Below, piece by piece: positions 10,576 through 24,212 of a DNA stretch of 64,000 nucleotides. The position numbers and the translations under genes were made by a program. Below the pieces are notes generated by a model. The model searched no databases. It was not told the DNA's origin and saw nothing but the letters and a program-made list of their open reading frames with translations. Source of the DNA: Musa acuminata AAA Group (lineage: Eukaryota > Streptophyta > Magnoliopsida > Zingiberales > Musaceae); the NCBI RefSeq assembly GCF_036884655.1, contig NC_088357.1:48379001-48443000 (forward strand), given 5' to 3'. The first letter of the stretch is position 1, and each line of letters opens with the position of its first letter.

Positions 10576-13500
10576 AGCAGTTGGTTTTTGTTCCTTCGAT
10601 ATCGAAACTCTCTGTCAATCATATGTTAGGTTATGATAAAATGGGGTTAAAATGGAGAAGTAGAATCAAGATTGATGATTTCATATTTCATGATGGCATT
10701 GGATCATATAGGCTGCCTTCGCATCATGTGTGTTTACAAATGAGGCATCACAAGTCCACAACTGACGATAGGTTTTTGTCATGTCTAAATCCAAATAAAC
10801 AGTATTGATGAATCTGTGTTCTTTTAAATTCGGCTTTCAGTTCTCCGCACAATGTGATTGTCTCCAACCAGCATGGCATGAGTATACATACTGGTAACAA
10901 TTTGATGATGCAGGGCAGCATATATTCTTGCTTCTGTTTGTCATGCATAGCACAGACTAGGGTTGAAGAGCCACTTGAAATAATTTGTCGTAAATGTTGT
11001 GCAATCCCTGAGGTCATTTTCTTAGTCTGGTGGATGTTAGAAATCCATTAGTACTTGTCTACGTACTTTCTCCTTCCATTCCTCTGTAAAGTTTTCTTTT
11101 TGTAATTTTGTAGCATTGACCTTTTATTACAAGTGCTTGGGAAATTAAGTGAATCTTTCTTCCATCCGATTTTGTTAGATGCTTCCTCTTTTTTTTTTGT
11201 TTCGAGTTCTCTATAACCTGTATCCAATGTATATCGACACACACCCCTGCTTTAGAAGCCCTGAACCTAACTTTGACTATGACGACAGGTCATAGGCAAC
11301 TCCAGAATATGGGCCTTTTAATTTGTTATCCTAGTTTTTTTTTTCAATTGGTGGTCCATGTCTTCAAGGGAATCCAGAGATTGAAGTAATTTGGACGAAG
11401 ATTAATGCCAAATACCACCTACTGTGATGACAAATATTAATTTTGGACAACAATTAATTGACTTTTCCATTCATCAAATGAATGGCAAACATCTATGGCT
11501 GCCACGACAACTTTTAGCCAACCCTTCCAATGATCATTACGGCCCATGCATTTCCTACCAATGATACATAAAAAATGCTTGTCATGCATTGTGCTTGTGT
11601 GCCCGAGATTTGATGCACTGCATCAATTTTGTTTTATAGTAGGTATTTTCTTTAGGACAAACATAAGGGATCCACAATGAGTACATTGATCAGTGTTTAT
11701 AGAACAATAGCCTTGTCATGTCCATTTTTGCCTGAAAAATATATATTAGTTACTTATAAAGAATAGTTGTACTTCTTTTCTTCTCCATGTATATTGTGAT
11801 GCAGATGAAAGAATGCTAATAGACTATACCTTATTCTCGGAATACGTATCAATTGCAAGTGGCAATGTAACCCTTTATTTGTTTAGGTACTCTCTTTTCT
11901 ATCGTAGATTGTTTTGGGATATTTAATATGCCATTTTTGTTTGGCCTACTTGTAAAAGATAAAGGAAGACTTCATTGGGATCCATTTCAACTCAGCTATT
12001 AATTAAATATACACATCACGACCAACTTGTATAGCTAACAGTTGACCTGCATTACAAGCATTCGCTAATCTGCCATCATCTAGTGTCTACCTGACAGCTC
12101 CTCTAGAGCAGCTCATCTTCATTGCAATGTTGCAGTCTTGAATGCTATTTATCCACCTTCTGTAGACCTAATAAAACATTTGCTGATATGAATGCTCTGA
12201 CATGGCCCTTTGTGGACATGAAATTAAAGAAAGTAGTTGGTGTTTCACTTGTTTCTGTGACAAGGTGTTGTATATAATGCTTTCACATGGTGCTTTAAAA
12301 TCCATTGTGACTGGAAGAATCAGCTGTTTTGGAAATCTTCCTTCTTTTGTTTCAAATAACTCTGCAGTTATGCATGTGGGTTTTTAACGTTGTTGATCTG
12401 TTGTTGAGAAGAAGGGGTTGATGAAAGATGAAGAAGAAATGATAGTTTGGTGACAACGATGGAGCACGTTTTAAGATGAGGATGCCTTCTACGTGGAGGA
12501 GCTGATCATGGATGTTCTGATTTTGATGTTTGTACTTCTTGACTTTTTCCTTATTTTCATGTAACTTTAAAGACAGGAGACAGGAAACAAAACTTGCACT
12601 TTTGTTTCTTATTGTGGTTTTTTTTTTTTTGAACAGTTCAAGCAAATCAACCATTCATATCAACATGAACTCCAACACTAGTGACGACTTTCTTGATGAC
12701 TGGCATCAATCAGTGAAAGCTTGGAAGAGTTGGTGAGCAGGAGAAGGCACCCTTGTCAGCTGATGAGCAGGAGAAGGTGCCCTTGTCTGACAATCTATTG
12801 GTAAATATTATCTTACTTATTTCTTCTCCAAATTAATTGGATTCCAGTGGCTCTCTTAGTGTCATGCTTTAAATTTCTTTTGTCGATGGTTTCATTAGAT
12901 GCATGGGCCAAAGGTTGCTCTGGGAAACATTATGGAGAGAATGATGCATTATGTGTAGCAACAGTTTTATGATCCAGTGGCAAAAAGAATTCACTATTGC
13001 AGATGGTTGGACCATGGTGTTTGTGTACCATACTTTTCTTGTGTATTAAACCAAAGGATGTGTGGTGAGGGAGGCATACATTAGTGTATGTCCTCTGACC
13101 TTATCACTGTCATTATCCTCAACTGTCCCAATAAAACTCACATTTATTTGATTTTATTGGTTATAAATCCTATATAGTCTTTTCTTTCAATGCTTTCAAC
13201 CACCTAACTTCCAAACAAGCACCATAGAACTCGAGAAAAATAAGCGAGCTCGATGTAGTTGGCCCATTTGTATACACTTAAAGAAGTGCTTTGACCATTA
13301 CTGGCCTCCTTTATAGCTAAATATGATGAACATTTTCCATTTTAGCCATATTATACAGTGAACACAAGCAAATTTTCTATTATGACTCTACTGATCTGAA
13401 TGTTTTGTTTTCAAATGATTAGATAAGTGCTGAGTCTATACTATAGCTTTTGATGGGAAACATCGGGCTACTTAGGTTCACCCGAGTACACAGTCTTACG

Positions 13501-13592
13501 GTGACACAAGATAGTGATCTATAGAGAGGGAGAGAGGGAACAACAACAGCATGTAAGAGAGAACTAAACTAGGATCAATAAGGATAGAATCG
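10576..13592. other. Unassigned; possible body of the plus-strand transcript starting near 9.9 kb
   Basis: AT-rich DNA with short open frames and pyrimidine tracts ending in AG, for example TTTTTTGAACAG near 12640. The open piece after that site holds NSNTSDDFLDDWHQ. A 30-bp repeat (GAGCAGGAGAAGG at 12735 and 12765) follows and runs to a donor-like GTAAAT. The pattern fits small exons of an unrecognised gene or a long non-coding RNA. I could not join the parts into one protein. Confidence 0.3.
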
Positions 13593-13653
13593 CTAGGAGA
13601 AGATTGGAGAACATATCACAAAAAGTGGGCGGCACCAGGAAGTGCAGCCACCA

Positions 13654-14010
13654 TCAGCTTTTCCTGTTCCTGCTGGCAGTGGTGTTGCCCGGGGGGAAGT
13701 CGAGCAGCACCGTGCTCTTGCACCTGGGGCACTTGGGGTCCTTCTTCGAGAGCATGACGTACATGAGGCAGTGGGGACACCCGGCGAGCACCATCGAGGT
13801 TGCCTCCGGGCTGTTGGACTTTTGCTCACCCTCCGACGACACACACGAGCTCGCAGGTGATGTCGATGGTGATGACCAGGAATCATTATCCTCCTCCTCC
13901 TCCTCCTCGATCACTGCCCTTGTTGATGGCCCCCCTCTTGCTCCCATCTGCTTCGCTGACAGGTTCAGCTTCAGGTCCACCTTCGGGTTCTTCCCATGAT
14001 TGCGACTCAT
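13654..14010 (-). CDS. GIR1: GIR1-like (GLABRA2-interacting repressor) small transcriptional co-repressor
   Basis: A 118-residue single-exon protein. It starts MSRNHGKNPKVDLKLNLS, which contains an LxLxL-type EAR motif (LKLNL, residues 13-17). That motif recruits TOPLESS-type co-repressors. A low-complexity acidic/Ser stretch follows, then the diagnostic C-terminal block EATSMVLAGCPHCLMYVML. A paired CPHC and CPRC motif in this block resembles a small zinc ribbon, and STVLLDF comes next. In Arabidopsis, GIR1 and GIR2 bind GL2 and restrain root-hair development. The function here is inferred from family membership. The ATG at 14010 gives the conserved N-terminus. Confidence 0.9.
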   Translation of the reverse strand: MSRNHGKNPKVDLKLNLSAKQMGARGGPSTRAVIEEEEEEDNDSWSSPSTSPASSCVSSEGEQKSNSPEATSMVLAGCPHCLMYVMLSKKDPKCPRCKSTVLLDFPPGNTTASRNRKS

Positions 14011-17000
14011 CTCCGCTCCTTTGGCAGAAGCAGTCAGCTAAGCCTACATGATGAACTAGAAGTGAATCATAGAAGAGTCATATATAAGAGTCACATGGTG
14101 GACGAGGAGTCTCTCCCAACCTAGCAAGAGCGTGAATGGTTCTTGGAGTCTAACCAAGGTATAGGATGATGGAGGAAGCAATCTTCCAAGGGTGTCCTGG
14201 TCTTAGTTGCTGGGCTGGTGGTGTATATAATAAGGTAATTAAAGGTTGATGGGTTTTCTTTAATACAACAGCAGATTACTTTATTGTTTCTGTTGTTTCC
14301 CTCCCTCTTCTCTTGCATGCTTGCATTTTGTTCACCTGTTTTGGAGTATATGTAGCATTGAGAAAAGGGAAAAGCTGGAGGCTTTAATGAAACTTAAATC
14401 CTGGGTGGTGCAATTACAAGTTGCAGTTCTCTCTTCTCTCTGACATACACATTTTAGAAAGAATTGGTGTGGCAGAAGACTGTAGGTTCCTGTTAGACTA
14501 GGCACATGTGCAATGTGGGAATTCAAGCACCTTGTGCTTCGAACTGGGTTGGAACGGGTGGAAGGAAGGAAGCGGTTCCTTTCTTGCTGTTGAGTTTGGC
14601 TACCCTTGTAAATGAAGAGAAGATAAGGGAACAACAAGCCATGAGGAACTCATGCACAGCAAAATCTTTACAGATATACTTTGGGCATTCAAATCTTGCC
14701 TTTTGAGTTAAAGATTTTAGTCATGTACATAACTATTTAGTGACTTCAAATTGCATCAGTGAACCACAAAGTTAGCAAGTCTTTGTGTTTTGGTAAGTTC
14801 CATCGTTATGGTTCTCTTTTATACAAGTTCTTGACAGAACAGTAGTTGATTCATTTATATATATATATATATATATGGTATTTCAATATTACATTTATGC
14901 ATACATTATGACACTCTGACCCTTTGTCGCTGTGCTACTACTGTCTTGAGACCTCAGTCAGTGGGCAGTGACTTTAGTTGGATGGAAGTTTAGGGTTGTT
15001 AATAAATGGAAGTCTCTGCACTCCACTCTTTACTTTGACATTTTATATGTGTCATCTCCACTTCTTTCCACGAAATTCATTGATTATACGCATCAATGAC
15101 TCCAATAGTTTCTAGCTAAGCAAGTAAATGGGAATAAATGACTTCTGTATATCTCAGTAAATGGTCTTAAATGGATGCATTTACTTTTGAATAAATGAAC
15201 TTTATTTCCAATCAATGAAACTCTATGGCAAGTCTGGTTCTCATCTCAAATCTCTCTGTAGACATGACATGATAACCTCGCACTAATTGTCATTCATGTA
15301 ATACACCCAGTGTTTCTAGTTCATCGAAACATTCTTGAGCTTTTAACTGTGTATGTTTGTATGATGTTCTTTGAGGAAACAGATCAGAGAGTTCCGAGTG
15401 CTTTTAACTATGTGCTTGCTTCGTTATTTTCCTTGCAGATATCATGGCCAAGCGACATCTATCTAATCAGAAGCTGGTGTTTGCAGCTGGAGAATTAGAT
15501 GGTCTTCTTAATTTCCCCATCACCCTCCATGATCTTATGCTGGAGCAATTTTAATATGCAGCATTCACAAAACCCACCAATATAAATGGTTCTGACTTGG
15601 GGCTAATGACTTTGTGATGAGTTCGGAGTTCAGCACACAGCACAAGGCTGTGCATGTGCTCATCTTTATTTCTGGTCAGGTTCATGAGGGGGACTTGAAA
15701 CACCCACCAGGGAAGACAAGAAATTTAACAAAGCATTGATTGACTGAAAGCTGGAGAGCTTAATGGCTTCATTATTCTCCAGCTTGGAGAGATATAGTCT
15801 CAGAGCTCTTCAATGTACAGATTCCAGCTCTGGATGGGGAGTGGTGGTCAAAGCATATGTCTAGAGATTAAAAACAACTCCCCTACTTCTCGTTCCCTAT
15901 GTTGCCACTGTGGACTTATTTGACAAACGCAGCATGGCTTCTCTTTTTTCTTAAAGGTTAGGAATGATGTTTGCAAGATTAGCATTTGGAGCACAAGAGA
16001 TTGATGAAATGAGGAGATCGATGGATTGTGTTTGAGCAGGTGAATATGAATAGCATTTCTCTATTACATTTTATAGACTATTATAATACATGTCCTAATT
16101 GTTTGGGGTTGATTAATTGGGATTTTTTTTTTCTCATCAGAGTCATGTACAAGACGATCTCAAGCTTAACTCAAGTGTTATCATGAGTTATGATGGTTTC
16201 AACTTTGCTCACTCCTGGGGACATATGAAGGATCAGCATCTGGAGAAACAGAGGATTAGAAACAGCTGGGTGACATTGACACAGTCCAACTCACTTCCTG
16301 CAGGATCATGGAGTTTTATGTTGAAGAAGGACTAGAGTCGGTGAGCTTATACAATTAACGTAATTATACATATTTTAGGACAAACAAAATAACAGAGGGT
16401 TAATGAGAAATGATGGAGGTGCCATAATGTCCGACACTTAAAAGACTTACCGGTGAAGGAAGGATTCAGAACTTAATTCAAGTGAGGATGTGAGCTTGCA
16501 ACAGGTTGCCAAACCGCATTCATTCCAACCGGTAGCTGCTCCGCCTCACTCATCCAAAAAGCTCGCGTCTGCTGACACCCGAAAGACGAAATGAGACTGG
16601 TGGGCATCAACAACCGATATGAATGAAAGCTGAAGCGGAAGCTTCGGGTCAACTCATGCACAGCAAGCAATAACTACAGGATGCAGAGAAAGAAATAGAC
16701 ACAGGTATGCAAGTTTGGACTCCAATGAAGAAAGCAAGATGCGTATTTTCTGGCATATAACAATATTAATAATCTAAATAGATTATGACCGAATTATTCA
16801 AATATATAAAATCTTGATAAATTTTTATAGAATATTTTAATTTAATTTAATTTTTTACAGATTATTTCTGATGACGTGAGAGGATCATTTTACATTTATT
16901 TATATCTATTGTTGGTGAACAAATGTGCTGGGAATCAGCACGACTAGGTTCATGGGCCGATATCGGGAGCTTGCTGTGGGGTGATTCGGATGGTGAGGTA

Positions 17001-17960
17001 CTCAAGCTCTCGGGAAGGAGTGTCGGTTGGCGTTGGTCGGGATCGGGGTTGATTGGCGACTCCTCGGTGCCAAGCGAGTCGCGGTCCCGTGCCGAGTCCT
17101 TCATCGTCGATGAGTAGTAGCTCTCCTGCAAAATGGCCTTCGTCGGATGGTACTCAACCGTGGCCTCTCCGACGAGCAAGTTAGTAACGAGAGGGATTGC
17201 TCTTTTCCTTCTCCTCTTTTTTTTCTCCCTTGATCGGAGGCTAGCCAGGGGTTTTATACTGTGGCGCGAAGGTTGATGGTGCCGCCCCAAGCCCCCAGGA
17301 CGGGACATGTGGTGCAAGGTTCTAACTTGACGTGCTGTGTTGGCTGTGATGTGTTCAGGCTGTCAAAATATATCGTATCATTTCTATCCTTCACCACTCT
17401 TATACTATCTCTATCATGTCAGATTTGTTTTTATTCACCTCGCCCTTGCTCGATAAAATAGAGACCACAATAGCTATAACCTTTATCTCGAGCAAGAACA
17501 CAAACACTCACTACAAAAGAGAAAGGAGGAGAGGAAGACTACGAGCAAGATGGTTATTAATGAAAAAAATATGATTTTTTTAACATTAAGATATTTTGTG
17601 AGAATGTTTTAAATATAATTTTTTTAAACTATAAATTATTATTATTAATTTTAAGGTTGAAATCTGGCGCCATTTTTAGTCTGCACGTTTGTTGATTTTA
17701 AAAACACCCATGTATCCGAAAGCGTTTTCTAGTTATCCAAAACAGTTTTTTGATGGTTTACAACATGTCATAAATCCATTTAAAAATAAATAAATAAATA
17801 AAATTGTAGCAAATTCAAAACGTTTTCTTGTTTCCCATCATTCAAAAAGAAGCGCCAACAGTGAGGCTTGTTCAAGAACTGAGGGGATAGGAAGGGCAAA
17901 AGAATTCCATTAACTGGAACCTTCGGGAGCGGACGGTGATAAGTCTGAGAGAGAGGGAGA
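14011..17960. other. Intergenic, no gene recognised; one AT microsatellite
   Basis: The first few hundred bases should contain the GIR1-like 5' UTR and promoter. A TA-repeat tract lies at 14856-14876. Short open frames have no domain I recognise. A GC-rich block at about 16.91-17.46 kb, with a cluster of CGG/GTCGG words, looks like old retrotransposon debris, but I could not assign it to a family. Confidence 0.4.
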
Positions 17961-17969
17961 AGGGGATCG

Positions 17970-18900
17970 ATCTTCGAGAGGGGACACGACCGCGTCGCCT
18001 TCGTCGCCGGCGAACTCAGATCCTTCGCCGATTCCTTCTTCTCCTCTTCCTCTTACATGAGAAGAAGATCCGCGGACCTCAGGTAAAGATCTCTTCCCCA
18101 TCCTTCCCCTCTTTCACGTTCTTTCCGATCCTTCTTTTTTCTCGATCGTGTCATCTCGACCGCTTTTGGTTGATTTCTTGGCCCATTTATCGCGCTCTGC
18201 ATTTGATTGATTTCTTGGTCGTGATCGCGTCGCCTTCGTGACCGGCCAACCCAGATCTGGCGCCGATTCCTTCCCCTCCTCCGTTTGCATAGGAAGAAGA
18301 TCCGCGGACTTCAGGGAAAGATCTCTTCCCTGTCCTTCCCCTCTTTCTCGTTCTTTTCGATCCTTGTTTTTTCACGATCGTGTCATCTCCACCGCTTTTG
18401 GTTGATTTCTTGGTCCATTTATCGTGCTCCGCATTTGATTGATTTCTTAGTCGTGATCGCGTCGCCTTCATGACCGGACAACTCAGATCTGGCGCCGATT
18501 CCTTCCCCTCCTTTGTTTGCATGGGAAGAAGATCCGCGGACCTCAGGTAAAGATCTCTTCCCTGTCCTTCCCCTCTTTCACGTTCTTTCCGAGCCTTCTT
18601 TTTTCACGATCGTGTCATCTCCACCGCTTTTGGTTGATTTCTTGGTCCATTTATCGTGCTCCGCATTTGATTGATTTCTTAGTCGTGATCGCATCGCCTT
18701 CATGACCGGCCAACTCAGATCCTTCGCCGATTCCTTCTTCTCCTCTTCCTCTTACATGAGAAGAAGATCCGCGGACCTCAGGTAAAGATCTCTTCCCTGT
18801 CCTTCCCCTCTTTCACGTTCTTTCCGAGCCTTCTTTTTTCTTGATTGTGTCATCTTGACCGCTTTTGGTTGATTTCTTGGTCGTTCTATCTCGCGACATG
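17970..18900 (+). repeat. Tandem array of about 232-bp units, each with a splice-donor-like site
   Basis: The word AGATCCGCGGAC recurs at 18066, 18298, 18530 and 18765, so the period is 232, 232 and 235 bp. Units 1, 3 and 4 read CGGACCTCAG then GTAAAGATCTC, a good plant 5' splice site. Unit 2 reads GGAAAG and has lost the GT. Each unit also holds a CT-rich stretch and TTGGTTGATTTCTTGG. It resembles a multiplied 5' leader exon with its donor on the plus strand. No long protein is supported. Confidence 0.88.
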
Positions 18901-20330
18901 TCATCTTTTGGTAGACAAGTTCGAGGGCTCGATTCTTGATTTCCAATTGGTTCCTTCCTTAGCTTCGTTCCCGATCTTAGAGCTCATGCACAGCCCAATA
19001 GTGTGGTTCTACCTAATCGGAATACATATTGTAAGCTAGAATCATCATACTACCGTTAAGTGAGCAAAATGATGAGTCCCGTAGATGTTGATTTAGATTC
19101 CCTTTTCCGAACTTTGATCGATTTTATAATCAATATTTTATTGAATCTTTGTGGTGTTTTCCTGCGTGTAGAGGGGAAAAAAGAAAAGAAGAAGAAGAAG
19201 AAACAGTTTAGCAAAATTTCTAAAAGTGAAAAAAGGAAACTCTTATATGAAATAGTGCTATCTTATGTTTTTGTGTTCGTCTCGTGTTAGGAAGCATATC
19301 ATCAACCCTTTGGTCAATTTTAACATTCACTTTAAGTACTACTTTATTTTTTTTAAACTTGATTAACTACTTGTATATTTGAATTCTTTCTAAATCCAAT
19401 TCAAACATCTATTTACTTTTGTGTCTATTCCAAGACTTTTTGTCAAATATACTTTTGTTTAAATTAATTGAATTTAATGGTTACAAGAAGTAAACAAAAA
19501 TGATTAATTGCAATCCTTATTGCCAATATGATTGTGCTTTTCTGGTTTGCTTGTGTTGAGGTTTTTCTGTAGCCCAAAGAATTCCCGTAAAGGGATATTG
19601 ATGCAGGAATTATTCAATGTTATCAATAACAAAAATATACTTTAATTTATTGTCCATGTTTCTTGATTTAGAGAAACAGTTTTTGGAGAATGATGGCTAC
19701 AACGTGTCACAAAACCAATTTAAGAAACAAGATATTAACTATGGTTGCATGTTGTAAATGTTTTCTCGTTTGCCCCCCATAAAAAAAAGTAGTAAACTCT
19801 TTTCCGAATGAGAGCAGCCTAGTCATCCTATCGGCTTTCGAATGAATTCTTTGTCTTTGCTTTTTAATTGATTTCTTTGACGTTTTCTGTCTTAACATGT
19901 TCTTCGTCATCGTCACATGACGTGGTTGGTTATTCGTTGTCCCAGATCTTTTAATAGACACGTTTGAGGGCTTGATTCTTGATTTTTTGAGTTGCAATTA
20001 TTGGTACTTAAATCATTTAGCTTTCGTTCCCGATCTTAAAGGTGCTTCGCAGGATTTCTTTTCCTTCTCTGGCCTGGTGAGCGCATTAGGGAGTTGGTTG
20101 TACCAATCTGAAAACGTATGCAAAAGTTAAAATCGTCAAACTTCCCTTTAGTAAGTAAGCAAAAGGGGGTGAATCCCGCAGATGTTATTCAATTTGCGTT
20201 TTCTGTTCATGCTTTGGAAGTTGTCAGAAATTCATGTTTCTTAGAGTGTTTACGTCTTCCCCAAAGAAGGGGCCACGACAAAGTTGTCAGGAATTTGTGT
20301 TTTTTTGGATGATTTGGAAGATACGGAAGC
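18880..20330. repeat. Old tandem duplication, about 1.04 kb offset, strongly diverged
   Basis: Landmarks occur twice in the same order. GAGGGCTCGATTCTTGATTT near 18920 matches GAGGGCTTGATTCTTGATTT near 19967. TTCGTTCCCGATCTTA recurs near 18965 and 20023. A GAATCCCG/GAGTCCCG-CAGATGTT block is near 19073 and 20171. Similarity is patchy with indels, so the duplication is much older than the 185-bp one at 7.4 kb. Confidence 0.65.
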
Positions 20331-23029
20331 GTGAACAAAATGGTTCTTGGATGGCAGTAGTATTGTTATGATAGATATCATTTTGGGGGGCAATAAAAAC
20401 TGAAAGAGGAATTAGTCTCAAATTTGGTCCTTGGCTTTGCTTGGGTGATTTTGTCGAGTTTATCCTCGCTGCATGCTTTGTCTTGCCTGCATAATGTTGT
20501 GCTATATTGCGAATCTCATCTCCACCAAACCTGTCTTGGATATTTCTTAGATTTGATGACATGGTTCCTAAGAATCCTATTCGAAGGGTTAATTAATATG
20601 AGAATCGTATATATATTTTTTCATTTTTCACTTTAGGATATTATTATAATTTTTGGTTGGTTCGAAGTGGTGTCAAAAGTGCCTAAACAAATACGGAGTC
20701 TGGTTCTTATTTTGTCAGTCTGGATAAGATCGAGACTTGGTGGTTTTTAGATATTGTTTAAGGATTTTTCTGTTCTACAAAGTGCTTCTAACTAACTGTA
20801 ATCTGAGATATTTGTTGCAGCTGTTCCGCTAAGCAAGGAATTATAAATTTTAAGAGCCGCAATAAAGGAAAAAATAAACAGCGTCGAACTTGTGGTGTTG
20901 CTGAAAGTATGTGGTGTTTATCGAACTTGTTTTAGTAACTTCTGTGGTTTTTCTCTCACAGGTCTGCGCGTTGTTTAGCCAATGTCACATTAATAACTTC
21001 TGTGGCTTTCCAAAAAAAGATTTCTTTTTTTTCGATTTTTTTTTGCGACTTTCAAAATTTGCCCTTTCTGCTTCTACTCTACATTTTCTGTTCTATCGTT
21101 TTCGATTGTTCATATTTTTAAAACCGGTTCAAATAAATTCGGAATCAGCATCAAAATTTTATTCAAATAATCTAAAAATCAATGGGTTAAAATTTAAATT
21201 TTATTTTAAAAAACAATTTAAGGCAATTTATAATGGTTATAAATTGTATTGAATAAACTTTTTTGATCAAGAAAATCTAATAATCTAAAAATTTTATTTC
21301 GAAAATGTCATAATTTTAGATTGAACAAATCTAAAATTAGTTCTTTACAAATCAAATTTTACAAAAAAAATTTCATAATATTTTACAAAACAGATCTAAG
21401 ATTAGTAAAATGTCATGAAATTTGTTCTTTACAAATCAAATTTTAGATTGAACAAATCACTTGTACAATTTATAAGTTGATTTGCTTTGTGGAAAAGAAC
21501 GAAAACGTGGCGATTCAAATTTTCCATTGACTTCCCAGCGCGCCAACTTAAATGCGTCTTTTTAACCCAATCGATAAAAAAAAAATTTAGAAAAAATACG
21601 GGTTCTTCTTGAATTTTATAGACAAAAAAGGATTATTTTTATAAATATTAAAAAATATTAATTTAGCATTTTGATAAATATTAATTTATCTTAACTTATT
21701 TTGATAAATATCAAAACAACAGTGCGTTGATAAGATTGATAAACGGAAGTGTGTGTGTATATAATATATATATAGAGAGAGATTTCAAGAAACAAATTCG
21801 AACCACCGGAGAGGGAAAATTTGAAAAGTTAATAAGAAAGAAAAGGATTTTTCGACTTGGGTGGAAAGGCTCCTAACCGCATGATTCTATGGCCATAAAA
21901 GAAATCACATTGTAATGAACAAAGTTGCCCAACCCTGGAAGAGGAAAACTTATACCTGCACCAAGCCTTATACTCGTTGTCCCTTGTGACCACTGGGTGG
22001 ACTAAGCTGGAAGAGCGGGGGACACATGGTGCAAGAGATATCACAACACATGGGTGCCCTGCCGTTTCCTACGTTAGTTGCATTCCCACTACTCCGATCA
22101 TTCTGCAAAACACAATGATTTCCACGTACAGTAACTATTCAAGAAAGTTACAATCTCCTGCTGCCTGAGGCGCGCAGTATGGCAATATATTCAACCAATC
22201 ATCCTAACGAAGTCTATTAATTAGATTTCCAAACCTCGAAATTAATTCCTAAACAAGTTACTGAAGGATTACACTAAAGGAGAGAAAGAACAGAGTGAAT
22301 AAAAAGATTTAAAATCATCTTGAATAATACCAATAAAAGCACAACAATGCTCATAGAGTACATTCCCAGTAAAAGTAAGGTTAGGCCAGAAAGAAAAAGG
22401 TTGGCAAGCCCCACAATATCCAGAAATTTTTAGTTCCTTAAGGTCTCCCCTGGGTGTATTGCTATTGAGCAATACATTTGGTATACGCAATCATGCAGAC
22501 CTATTGAGCAAAACAAAGCGTGTATTGCTAATCGACTACTGTCAGCAGAAACATTCGTAACAGCGGAAAATAGAAATACCAATTTCAACCAACAAACACT
22601 AAGTAATGGCTCACTTAGATCATATATCTAAAACGCTCAACCAATCAAAATATGAGAACTGCTCTCTGTGATCAATGAAGATAACCACATTGCAAGAAAA
22701 TATTCCACCAATCACAGGCCTACAAATATGGGTCTTCTTTTACTTTCCCTTTGCCTCCATTTTTGCCACTTAGTAGTCACTACAATAAGCACTACCACGA
22801 CGAACATCTTCGGCAAACAACAATTAAAGCAACTTAGATCATAAAACATCAAACATTAACACAAAGCAGTTATAAATCATAGGCAAACCCATCAAAATGA
22901 AGTCACGCTAAACCTAAAATGAAACCAAATAAATCGCATCCAAATCAAGATTCCCAGCATGCGAAGGGATGAAATCAACCGTCCGATGGAAAGTTGTTAA
23001 TCCAAAAAGCAAAGAAACAACAACCGATG
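20331..23029. other. Intergenic AT-rich DNA, no gene recognised
   Basis: Includes very AT-rich stretches at 21.1-21.8 kb with GATA and GAGA short runs near 21.76 kb. Several short open frames have no recognisable motif. Nothing further is supported. Confidence 0.4.
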
Positions 23030-23710
23030 AAACTTGTTGAACAAAAATACAAGATCGACTTGAAATCGAGAAGTAAAAGAGAATTTCAAGAACCGATGGA
23101 TAATTCATGGCACAAATATAGGTGATCTACTTGTAATCATAAGGTAAATGAATCCAGAACCAATGAAGAGTCTCTAACCTAAAAAATCAAGGAACAATGG
23201 ATTGTTCTTAACCCAAAAATTGGAGATCTACTTGTATTCGTAAGGTACAAGAATCAAGAACCGATGAAATAGAAGATCTGCTTGTGATCGTAAGGCAAAA
23301 GAATCACGACTGATGAGAAGTTCATAACCCAAACAAATATAAGATCTACTTGAAATCGAATGGCAAAGAATCAAGAACCGATGGATGGTTCCTAACACAA
23401 AAGAATAGAAGATCTACTTGAAATCGTGAGGTAAAAGAATCCAGAATCGATGAGAAGCCCATAACCCACAAATAGAAGAATTACTTGAAATCGAATAGTA
23501 AAAGAACCGAGAACCGATGAAACCCAATAATAGAAGATCCACGTGAAATCGAAAGGTAAAAGAATCAAGGCCGATAAGAAGTTTTCAAACCAAAAAATCG
23601 AAGATCTGCTTGAATTCGATAGGTAACAGAATCAAGAACCGATGAAAATTCCTTAACCCAAAAATAGAAGATCTACTTGAAATCGAAAGGTGGAAGAATC
23701 AAGAACCGGT
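23030..23710. repeat. Degenerate minisatellite, unit about 60-70 bp, roughly ten copies
   Basis: The repeated theme is AGAAGATCTACTTGAAATCG, then AAGGTAAAAGAATCAAGAACC, then GATGA and AACCCAAAAATAG. Spacing is irregular (about 50-75 bp) with many substitutions and small indels. It continues directly into a GC-richer region at 23.7-24.3 kb that may be the 5' part of an unrecognised minus-strand gene. The array could then lie in its first intron. Confidence 0.85.
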
Positions 23711-24212
23711 GCAGCAGAAAGAACTAGTAGATCGAAACCGAGATATAACGAAATGCCATCTTCCAAACGTTACCCGCACCAACAACAGAGAGGCCAACGC
23801 AGTCAAGATTGCAGTAGCGAGATCCCCAGCTACCACCTCTCCCGACAACGAAGAACTGTCCTTCGACGTCTTTCCGGCTCCGAGCCGAACAAAACAAAAC
23901 GACAAAACGCTCGATCGGACAGCAAAAAGGCAAGCAAGACCAATTTAACAAGAAAGGGCGACGGCGTTTCGACCACACGCACCGACTGTTGGGGTTCGAT
24001 GCCGAACTCGTTCGAGATGATGTGAGCGGGGGATCATGAGGTTCTCCTCCACGAAATGGTCGATCGGCTGGAAGACGGTGAGGTTCTTGGTGTCGTGCTG
24101 GTCAAAAGTTGAGCACCAGCGAACCCGTCTAAGCCACCCTGGCCGGCTTGCGGCAACAAAACGCTAATCAAGAACCATGACAACAAAACAACTCGAGCAG
24201 CGATCAGCCGGA

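Noticed and set aside
10545..10808. Plus-strand open frame after the 146-bp array as a gene
   Set aside because: No recognised domain, AT-rich codon use, and it starts within the repeat; kept only as a possible exon.
16862..17317. Minus-strand open frame of 151 codons
   Set aside because: Low-complexity composition and no domain; the surrounding GC-rich block looks like old retroelement debris.
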